A DNA stretch of 64,000 nt from Verrucomicrobiota bacterium. Lineage in GTDB: Bacteria; Verrucomicrobiota; Verrucomicrobiia; Verrucomicrobiales; Akkermansiaceae. The DNA is taken from NCBI GenBank assembly GCA_026397725.1, contig JAPLUI010000261.1, forward strand, positions 1 to 64,000. The letters are read 5' to 3'. Below, one piece after another: positions 43,617 through 49,977 of the stretch. The position numbers and the translations under genes are program-made. The first letter of the stretch is position 1. Each line of letters opens with the position of its first letter. Under the pieces are notes generated by a model. It was not told the DNA's origin and ran no database searches. It worked only from the letters and a program-made list of their open reading frames with translations.

Positions 43617-43817
43617 TCAGCGGCCTCCCTTCCGTTTGAGCCATGCGACGACCTCGGAGAGGATGAATCTCCTCGTCCGGCCCAGGAATAGGCAGGGGCA
43701 TCCGCCCTGTTGGATTTTATCAAGGTGCCTGAGGGAACATTTCAGGCTGTTTGCCAGCTCGCGGCGAGTTAGTATCTCGATTGACTGGCCCGTTGGTGTA
43801 GGTACTGCGTTGCTCAT
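43617..43817 (-). CDS. AlpA/excisionase-type HTH protein
   Basis: 66 aa from the ATG at 43817. A compact winged HTH of the AlpA/HTH_17 class: ILTRRELANSLKCSLRHLDKI (recognition region) followed by the wing CLFLGRTRRFILSEVVAWL. This matches the usual x-R-F-x-x-x-D/E-V-x-x-W-L ending. Such proteins regulate integrase expression or serve as directionality factors. It lies 3 bp upstream of the GHKL gene and downstream of the integrase and Ala-rich genes, the typical place for an element regulator. Confidence 0.72.
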   Translation of the reverse strand: MSNAVPTPTGQSIEILTRRELANSLKCSLRHLDKIQQGGCPCLFLGRTRRFILSEVVAWLKRKGGR

Positions 43818-43886
43818 AACGGGCAAATCCCGCCTGAAAAACGCAAATAATTGAGGGGGGCCAAACGCCGATTGACCGCCCCAAAT

Positions 43887-44810
43887 TCAGCGAGTCTTGT
43901 ATTTTGGCTTCGGGCCGGACTTCCCTTGCGGCAGCCACCCGAAGCCGGTGCGCTTCACGAGGGCCTTGAACTTGTCAGTGTCAAAGGTGTCCATGCCGCC
44001 GCCAAGTCCCAGCCGGACAGACTCCTTGGTGGGCACTCCCCCCGCCTTCTTCGCTTGCTGGGCAAGGCAGTTGTAGAAGCTCCTCACCTCGGCAGGGAAA
44101 TCCTGCCGCATGCTGTGAGCCAGGCGAACAAAACCAATTACGGATTCAGCAAATTGGATGTCTTCCTCTTCGCCTCTCGAAAGCCGATCCGCCAACTCGC
44201 TTCCAAACCAGTTGACGAAAGCGCGCTCAGTCGCTCCACCTTCAATATCAAATCCGTCGGCTTTTGCACGGGCGGCTTTTGCACGGGCGGCAGCGGCATC
44301 GGCGGCATCGGCGGCATCGGCGGCTTTGGCGGCATTGGCGGCATTGGCAACTTTGGCGGCGGCTTTGGCGGCGGCTTTGGCAGCGTCGTATTTCTCGGTC
44401 ATGAATTGAGTCAAAGCGTGCCGTCGCGCTTCTGATGCCGAAAACATCGCTCGGGCATGTGCTTTCAAGTCAGAGTCAGCCTGTTCCTTAGTCGCGACCG
44501 GGGCAAGCGCCCGTTCGGACTCATCAAGGGCATCGCGACTCAAGACCAGCGCACGGGCAAGCAAGAACCAAGTGTTCCACCGTCCCGCAGAATCAACGAG
44601 CTTGTGCCCTGGCTTTCGATTGCCCCCGGCCTCAGCTTTCCAAGCGGCTTCCGGCACCGGGTTCACGCGCACTCCAAAGTCGGTGACGACAAGCGTCCCC
44701 TTGCCGGATTGTCCTGGTCCCGCACTGTGCAGGGCGAACTGAACCTTGCCGCTCATGTCTTTAATCGTGCGGGTCCGATGCTTCGGCGCTTTCGTTGGGT
44801 CTGCACTCAT
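43887..44810 (-). CDS. Element-specific protein with Ala-rich helical repeat, function unknown
   Basis: 307 aa from the ATG at 44810, which overlaps the integrase stop as ATGA; the longer ORF start lies inside the integrase. Residues about 15-60 form a beta-rich region (GKVQFALHSAG, GTLVVTDFGVRVNP). The middle is a perfectly helical Ala/Lys/Asp low-complexity stretch (about 140-185) built on GCC/GCT triplet repeats. The C-terminus (about 190-307) is helical and basic, ending PQGKSGPKPKYKTR. I do not recognise a family. Its position between integrase and AlpA-type HTH suggests a role in recombination or early control, without direct evidence. Confidence 0.5.
   Translation of the reverse strand: MSADPTKAPKHRTRTIKDMSGKVQFALHSAGPGQSGKGTLVVTDFGVRVNPVPEAAWKAEAGGNRKPGHKLVDSAGRWNTWFLLARALVLSRDALDESERALAPVATKEQADSDLKAHARAMFSASEARRHALTQFMTEKYDAAKAAAKAAAKVANAANAAKAADAADAADAAAARAKAARAKADGFDIEGGATERAFVNWFGSELADRLSRGEEEDIQFAESVIGFVRLAHSMRQDFPAEVRSFYNCLAQQAKKAGGVPTKESVRLGLGGGMDTFDTDKFKALVKRTGFGWLPQGKSGPKPKYKTR
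44259..44391 (-). repeat. Triplet-rich low-complexity repeat encoding an Ala-rich helix
   Basis: About 130 bp of GCC/GCT/GCA-biased triplets with several 9-bp repeats (GGCGGCATC-type on the plus strand). It encodes the Ala-Ala-Lys/Asp segment of the element-specific protein and is a likely slippage site, always in frame. Confidence 0.65.
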
Positions 44811-46036
44811 GCGATCTTGCGGTTGGGTTTGCGGGTGGCTTTCGGCGGGGCGTAGCCCTCGGGGAAGACGTTGAACCATTTCGCGCCGGCGTCCTTGGGG
44901 ACGGCGTGGCGGTAGCGTCCGATCAGGAGGCGGGGGTCACGCGCATGCCCGAGCCACGCGGCCACCCGGCTGTAGTCGTCTGTCATCGCGCATGCGTGAG
45001 AGGCAAACGAATGCCGGAGCGCATTGCTCGGCCACTCGGTCAAGCCCGCCAAGGGGCGGAGTTCGCGCAGCCAGCGGTTGATCTGGCCCTCGGCCAGCTT
45101 GTCGCCCTCACCGGGGACGATCTTGCCCAGCGGTCCCACCCCGGCGGCCTCCGCGGCTTCCAGCCAAGCCGCCAGCGCGGGAGGCACGGGAATGAACCGG
45201 GTCACGCCGGTTTTCGCCACCTTGGCGGAAATCCGCAGTTCCTGCCGCTTCAGGTCGAGGTCGGCATATCGCAGACGGCCAAGCTCCGCCCGTCGCACCC
45301 CGCAGAATGCCCATACCGCCAGCGCGGGCACGGCTCCGGGGCGATGTTGCAAGGCGGTGTTCAGCAAGCCCAGCAGTTGCGACGGGGTGATGGTGCCGAC
45401 TTCCCCCTGCGTGACCTTGGGGGCCTTGGCGCGGGCGACGGGGTTCTGCGCGACCAGGTTCCGGTCGAGCGCCCATTGGAACAACCCGTGAGCGGCTCCC
45501 CGGATTCCCTTGATGGTTTGCGGGGCAAGCCCGCCCGCCCGCATCGACGCCATTGCCTTTTCGATCCGCTCGGTGGTCACGGCCCCCGCTGGCTCATCGG
45601 CCGGGAAATAGGAAACGAAACGGTTCAGCCGCATCTTGAGGGCGTGCAGGTGGACGGCGGAAACCGCCTCCCGTTCGCGGGCGTCGATGAACTTCTTGTG
45701 AAGGTCGGCAAGTGCCGGTGTCGCAACCCCTTCCCGCAGCCTACCGAGTGCCCCGCTGAGCACGTCCCGCAGCGCCGGGGCGTCCCGGCCCGCGGTATGC
45801 TCCCCCGCGACGAAATCCCGCCAGAGGGCCAATCCCGCGACCTCATCGCTGTTCACCGCCGCCGCCCGTCCGTGGCGCTTGTTCTCTTTGGTAAGGTCGG
45901 CGACATACTCATCTGCGGCGGCAGGGTCGGTGAACATGCGGGAAACCGATTTGCCGTTGGTATCAGTCGTGCGCACGCGGAGGTAGTTTTTGCCGGTTCG
46001 CGGGTCGGTCCAAGTTCTCACTGTTGGTTTCTTCAT
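44807..46036 (-). CDS. int: Tyrosine recombinase/integrase of the tRNA-Cys element
   Basis: 409 aa from the ATG at 46036; ATGs at 46048 and 46066 are possible, but they lie in or beyond a dyad that looks like an operator. An N-terminal arm-binding-like region (TWTDPRTGKNYLRVRTTD) and a SAM-like core-binding domain (about 120-215) precede the catalytic domain. There AFCGVRRAELGRL gives the first Arg, KVAKTG the Lys, SNALRHSFASH the second Arg-His pair (with Asn in place of the usual first His), WLGH a further His, and LLIGRYRH the nucleophilic Tyr. It lies 98 bp from the right att repeat and reads leftward into the element. It catalyses integration into and excision from tRNA-Cys. Confidence 0.9.
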   Translation of the reverse strand: MKKPTVRTWTDPRTGKNYLRVRTTDTNGKSVSRMFTDPAAADEYVADLTKENKRHGRAAAVNSDEVAGLALWRDFVAGEHTAGRDAPALRDVLSGALGRLREGVATPALADLHKKFIDAREREAVSAVHLHALKMRLNRFVSYFPADEPAGAVTTERIEKAMASMRAGGLAPQTIKGIRGAAHGLFQWALDRNLVAQNPVARAKAPKVTQGEVGTITPSQLLGLLNTALQHRPGAVPALAVWAFCGVRRAELGRLRYADLDLKRQELRISAKVAKTGVTRFIPVPPALAAWLEAAEAAGVGPLGKIVPGEGDKLAEGQINRWLRELRPLAGLTEWPSNALRHSFASHACAMTDDYSRVAAWLGHARDPRLLIGRYRHAVPKDAGAKWFNVFPEGYAPPKATRKPNRKIA

Positions 46037-46038
46037 GC

Positions 46039-46060
46039 GCGAAAAATCTCGCATTTTCGC
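46039..46060. promoter_or_regulatory. Dyad operator-like site before the integrase
   Basis: GCGAAAAA TCTCGCA TTTTCGC: 7-bp inverted arms, 2 bp upstream of the integrase ATG at 46036. It could be an operator or an mRNA hairpin hiding the start. Confidence 0.4.
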
Positions 46061-46082
46061 TCCCATGCGTCAAGCCCGATTT

Positions 46083-46103
46083 TGGATGGTAAATGGATGG
46101 CGA
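46083..46103 (+). promoter_or_regulatory. Integrase arm-type site, right side
   Basis: TGGATGG twice at 11-bp spacing, 19 of 21 positions identical to 30197-30217 in the same orientation. In the excised circle the two sites would flank the 51-bp core. Confidence 0.5.
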
Positions 46104-46133
46104 TATGAAATTCATTGATTTGAAAGCAAATTA

Positions 46134-46184
46134 AGTGGTTTGCAAAACCATCATTAGCGAGTTCGATTCTCGCCTCCGCCTCCA
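46134..46184 (+). repeat. Right attachment repeat (att core, 51 bp)
   Basis: Exact copy of the tRNA-Cys 3' portion, including CCA. It lacks the tRNA 5' half and so is not a functional tRNA. Confidence 0.9.
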
Positions 46185-46632
46185 GCTAAATCCTTTGTAA
46201 GTGTCAAACGAACCGGAGTGGCCGGGACACCGACGCGCTCCAATTTGCGGACAGTTGCCGACAATGAGGCTGTGACCGTTGGACGTTTCATGGGTTGGTG
46301 CTTCATTTTGATGGACGCAGAGAGGTTTTGCCATTGACCTTGGCAGGGGTCGAATCGCCGACTGATGTGATCCTGGGTTGATGGCGGGACGGGGCGCTTA
46401 CCTGGTTGGCGGTGGGTGGGGTTTGCCGGGGTGTTGCAACAGCGAGCCAGTCAAGAAACCCCATGTCAAAGGATTGTCGAACCAGGTGATTTTCACGGAT
46501 GGGAAAAATCCTCAGCCTGGTTCTCCCTTAGCCAAACGTCGGTTATGTCACTTCTTCTGCTTGCTGCTGCGGTTGCGGCGCGTCGAGCATTCGGCCATGT
46601 CAAAGCGAGTCCCAACCAGAACGGAATGTCAA
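46185..46632. other. Intergenic stretch right of the element
   Basis: About 450 bp of chromosomal DNA without a supportable gene, lower in GC than its surroundings. ORFs here show no coding signature. This is probably the original downstream flank of tRNA-Cys. Confidence 0.4.
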
Positions 46633-47517
46633 TTAGTGGGGACTGGTTCCAGAACACGATGCGGAGGGTTTCAGCACCTCCACCTTGCCATTGAGTTCGG
46701 CGTACGCTTGCAGGAGGGTGGCTTGCTCGGCGATGGCGGCCGTGACCTCATCCGGGTCCATGAGCATGAGTGCGGTGGACCATGCTTCTGCCAGGGTCGC
46801 GGTGCTGGCAACCGCCCACACCCGGTTGCTCAGATAGACCGGCTTGGGATCCTCCCCGCTGGGGTGGACGATGTGAGCGCCCTGCACGTCCGTGCCCGAG
46901 GCGCTGAGCGCCTGGTTCGTTAGGGCGAGCTGTCTGGCGGTCAGTCCTCCCGCGAGTGCCACCGGCCATGGCTGCGGACCGACGGCCAGCAAGGTGCTGG
47001 CGCCGGCGGCCAGCAGGGCGCCGCCCAGGCCCCAATCGAGAAGCAGGTCGCGCATTTGATCGAGGGCGAAGCCTTTGCCAATGCCGCCGAGGTCGATTTC
47101 ACGGCCGGGAATTTCGCAGGTGATGGCGGCCACGTCGGGATGAATGATGAGCCGCCCTGCGAGCGGCGGCAGGAGCCCGGCGGCGCCGGATTTCAGGTGT
47201 TCGATGCGGGTGCCCACGGTGATGTCGAAGAGGCCGCCGGTTTGCGTGCAGGCCTGCATGGCCAGCAGCAGGCACTGGTGGCAGGGCTCGCTCAGATAGA
47301 GGGTTTCGCCCGCCCGCAGCCGGTTGATCCGGAACACGTCGCTCCCGTCGAGAAAGCGGCTCAGCTTGCCTTCGAGGTTATCTAACAAATCAAAGCATTC
47401 CCTGGCCACCTCGGCGGCAAGCTGCCTGTTCTCGCCGATGAGGTGCAGGGTGAAGGTGGTGTGCATCGCCTCATGCGTGACCCGCAGGGCCTCTGGCAGC
47501 GGGACGGGCGGGGTCAT
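46633..47517 (-). CDS. apbE: FAD:protein FMN transferase (ApbE family)
   Basis: 294 aa. It has the ApbE pattern: HEAMHTTFTLHLIG near the start, FDITVGTRIEHLKS, the central EIDLGGIGKGFALDQ that binds FAD/Mg, and STATLAEAWSTALMLMD near the end, whose Thr/Asp are metal ligands. The enzyme attaches FMN to Thr of target flavoproteins such as Rnf/Nqr subunits. No lipoprotein signal is visible, although many homologues are exported. It overlaps the upstream glycosyltransferase gene by 4 nt, so the two are co-translated. The C-terminus is slightly extended. Confidence 0.85.
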   Translation of the reverse strand: MTPPVPLPEALRVTHEAMHTTFTLHLIGENRQLAAEVARECFDLLDNLEGKLSRFLDGSDVFRINRLRAGETLYLSEPCHQCLLLAMQACTQTGGLFDITVGTRIEHLKSGAAGLLPPLAGRLIIHPDVAAITCEIPGREIDLGGIGKGFALDQMRDLLLDWGLGGALLAAGASTLLAVGPQPWPVALAGGLTARQLALTNQALSASGTDVQGAHIVHPSGEDPKPVYLSNRVWAVASTATLAEAWSTALMLMDPDEVTAAIAEQATLLQAYAELNGKVEVLKPSASCSGTSPH

Positions 47518-49031
47518 GGCTGGTCGGGTTTCATCCAGGCCTGCCAGATGTCATTGCGGATGAACAGGGTGACGCAGACATTGGCGCGGAGCCCGCGCGG
47601 CAGAGGCGTGTGGGTGGTGGCGAGTTGGGTCATGACCACCTCCGCAGCATCCGGCACGCAAAAGACGATCGGGAATTCTGCAATATTGGCCGGCGGGTCC
47701 TGCCAGTAGCCGATGGTATTGAACGAGCGCAGATACCATGGCAGGGGCCAATAGCCGCTGCCAATCACGGCGAGAGGTTCCACAGTGTGGTTAGGCGCCA
47801 GCTTGGCGAGTTGATGCAGCCAGGGTTCGACGGTTTCGATGTCCCGGCGCGTGGGAACATAGGCAAAGGGGTTGCGTGCGTCAGAGGCGAGGTGGCCGAT
47901 GGCATATCTCGTTTGCCTGAACTGCGAGAGCAACGCCACTCCGGCTAACAACAACAAGGCGGCTTGCCACTGCGGGCGCTTGGCCGCAATCCCGATCACG
48001 CTGAAACCTGCCAGCAAACAGACATGTGCCCATGGCAACACCATCAGCCAGGGGGTTTTGTAGGCCAGCAGGCTGTAGATCAGCAAGTGACCCACCGCCG
48101 CGTAGGCAAGGAAACGAATGACGGGCCGCCACGGTTCCGGCGTCGCGTTGCGGCGGAAGGTGGCGGCATATGCTAACAGTGCCAGCAGCGCCACTGGCGT
48201 GCCAAACCACCAGATGCCGGCGGACTTTCGCGGCAGCACGAGGAGTTCCAGATAGTAGCCGCAGGGCTTGTCATGGCCGGGCGTGGTCTGATAGACAAAG
48301 AACGTGCGCACCGCATCCACCGCGCCATGCAAATGGCGCAATCCGTCGGTGTAAAAATAGCCGGCGACGACGGTGGCGGTGAGCCCTGAAAGCAGCACGG
48401 GAAGCCAATAGGTTTGCCACGCGGCAAGCAGCGCCGGGCGGGTGAACCAGTCACGATGCCCGAGGGCGACGAGCCCCCCGGCAGCCAGCCATGCGATGAT
48501 GCTGATGGCGAAGGTCTCCCGCGTCGCAAACATCAAGCCGATGAAAACACCCGGAATCCCGTACTTCGGGTTTGTTAGCAAAGCCATCAGGGCGAGTATC
48601 CCGAACAGCCCTAACAATGACTCGTGAATGAACATGCGGCTGTAGTAAACCAGCAGCGGGGAAGTGGCCAGCAGGGCGGCGGCCAGCAACATCGGCGCAT
48701 CCCCCCACCGCCGGCGCCACCCCAACGGAAGCAGTACCAGCAGGGACCCGGCCATGGCCGGCAAGCGCCGCAAGGTGCCCTTGGTCATTTCCTGCCAGCG
48801 GGTTTCGCCACCGGCCCGGCACAACGGGATGGCCAGCGTGCTGAGCAACGGACCGTGGAAATGCGTCGGATCGAACTGGCTGCCGCCGGCTGCCATGCTG
48901 TTGGCGGTGATCCGGGCACCGGTGGCCTCGTCGCAGTGGAACGGGCGGGATGAGAGCCCCTCGAAGCGCAGGAACGCCCCGAGGGCGATCACGCTTACCC
49001 AGCATGCGATGATGACGATTTTCCTTGTCAC
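47514..49031 (-). CDS. TIGR03663/Agl23-like GT-C glycosyltransferase
   Basis: 505-aa polytopic protein with about 11 helices. The first extracytoplasmic loop carries FHCDEATGA, the acidic DE motif of GT-C glycosyltransferases (PMT/ArnT class). HFHGPLLSTL and YYSRMFIHESLLGLFG further match the TIGR03663 family, often named flippase activity-associated protein Agl23. A C-terminal soluble domain of ~130 residues (VIGSGYWPLPWYL) follows. It probably transfers sugar from a lipid carrier. It is co-translated with ApbE and divergent from a GT2 gene 66 bp away, fitting a small glycan-assembly locus. Confidence 0.78.
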   Translation of the reverse strand: MTRKIVIIACWVSVIALGAFLRFEGLSSRPFHCDEATGARITANSMAAGGSQFDPTHFHGPLLSTLAIPLCRAGGETRWQEMTKGTLRRLPAMAGSLLVLLPLGWRRRWGDAPMLLAAALLATSPLLVYYSRMFIHESLLGLFGILALMALLTNPKYGIPGVFIGLMFATRETFAISIIAWLAAGGLVALGHRDWFTRPALLAAWQTYWLPVLLSGLTATVVAGYFYTDGLRHLHGAVDAVRTFFVYQTTPGHDKPCGYYLELLVLPRKSAGIWWFGTPVALLALLAYAATFRRNATPEPWRPVIRFLAYAAVGHLLIYSLLAYKTPWLMVLPWAHVCLLAGFSVIGIAAKRPQWQAALLLLAGVALLSQFRQTRYAIGHLASDARNPFAYVPTRRDIETVEPWLHQLAKLAPNHTVEPLAVIGSGYWPLPWYLRSFNTIGYWQDPPANIAEFPIVFCVPDAAEVVMTQLATTHTPLPRGLRANVCVTLFIRNDIWQAWMKPDQP

Positions 49032-49097
49032 GCGTCATCAGGATACGAGTGAAAGACTCGACTTCCTTACAAGGTATCTTGGCCAGACCACGCACCC

Positions 49098-49835
49098 ATG
49101 CCACCAGCGCCACCCACAATTCTGTTAGTCACTCCGGTTTGGAATGACTCGGCCCGGCTGGCTGGATTCGGGGCGGACTTGGCACGGGTGCTTGCCGCCA
49201 CGGCCATGCCCATTCGCTGGATCATCGCCGATGATGGCTCGGAGCGCAGCGACCGTGCCCGGCTGGCCAGCTTGCTGGATTCGTTTGCCGCGGTTTTCCC
49301 GCGGGTGACGCTGCATTTCGCTGCGGCGCATCACGGCAAAGGCGCGGTGATCCGGGAGGCCTGGGCGCTTGACCCGGCTGCGGAGTGGTTGGCCTTTGTC
49401 GATGCTGACGGGGCGGTGTCCGCTGCGGATACCGTCGTGCTGATTGCGGCGGCCGTGGCTGCGGATTGCTCGATAGTGGGAATCCGCAAGCGCACGGCCT
49501 CGACCCGGATTGAGGAGAGTTGTTACCGGGGCCTGATGCATCGGGCTTTTCTAACAGTGGCGGACCACATGCTGGGTTTGCGCTCTGAAGACCTGCAGTG
49601 CGGCGCCAAGGTGATGCGGGCGGCGGACTATCGCCGGATCGCCCCGGAACTGCGCGAAAACGGCCTGGCCTTCGATTCCGAACTCCTCTGCGCCCTCCAT
49701 CACAGTGGGGCCTCATGGCAGGAACGACCGGTGAATTGGACGCAGCAAGGTGGCGGCAAGGTCCATCCCATCCGCGATGCATGGGGCATGTTCAAGGCGC
49801 TCTACCGCGTGCGCAAACGCTTTAGCCGGGAGTGA
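49098..49835 (+). CDS. Family 2 glycosyltransferase (dolichyl-phosphate-mannose-synthase-like)
   Basis: 245-aa GT-A enzyme without membrane helices. Features are ILLVTPVWNDSARL at the start, the nucleotide-binding IIADDGSERSD, HGKGAVIREAW, and VDADGAVSAAD, which is the DxD-like metal site. LRSEDLQCGAKVMRA and the later HPIRDAWGMFKALYRVRKRF follow, as in bacterial DPM1-like GT2 proteins. It probably makes a polyprenyl-phosphate sugar donor. That would fit the divergent GT-C enzyme, which uses such donors. Confidence 0.82.
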   Translation: MPPAPPTILLVTPVWNDSARLAGFGADLARVLAATAMPIRWIIADDGSERSDRARLASLLDSFAAVFPRVTLHFAAAHHGKGAVIREAWALDPAAEWLAFVDADGAVSAADTVVLIAAAVAADCSIVGIRKRTASTRIEESCYRGLMHRAFLTVADHMLGLRSEDLQCGAKVMRAADYRRIAPELRENGLAFDSELLCALHHSGASWQERPVNWTQQGGGKVHPIRDAWGMFKALYRVRKRFSRE

Positions 49836-49920
49836 TCGGCAGCCCCGTTTTGCCGAGCATCTTCTGCCACTCGGGAGGCACCCGTCCGCTGGCACGGGGA
49901 AGGAAACAGCGCGGGCAACG

Positions 49921-49964
49921 ACCGGCGAGGACGCCGGTCTTCCCTGACCGCCGGGACGGCGGTC
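49921..49964. terminator. Two adjacent hairpins between convergent genes
   Basis: ACCGGCG-AGGA-CGCCGGT (49921-49938) and GACCGCCG-GGA-CGGCGGTC (49946-49964), perfect 7- and 8-bp stems. There is no T-run. They are placed to terminate both convergent transcripts. Confidence 0.5.
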
Positions 49965-49977
49965 CTCCCGACGGAGC

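Larger units (their letters stand above)
30050..46184. mobile_element. 16-kb integrative element in tRNA-Cys
   Basis: Bounded by a perfect 51-bp direct repeat of the 3' part of tRNA-Cys (30050-30100 and 46134-46184). It carries a tyrosine integrase next to the right repeat, an AlpA-type HTH gene, a replication-type module (GHKL + transducer/Spo11-like topoisomerase, CHC2 primase, RepA-like ATPase), surface proteins and an Abi_2 gene. No capsid, terminase, relaxase or conjugation genes are visible, so it is a non-conjugative integrative element or satellite, not a complete prophage. All but one gene read leftward. The host heptamer TTGTTAG, frequent elsewhere in the window, is absent from it. 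Confidence 0.85.

Noticed and set aside
46134..46184. Second tRNA-Cys gene
   Set aside because: Only the 3' two thirds is present; the acceptor 5' strand and D arm are missing. It is the right att copy.
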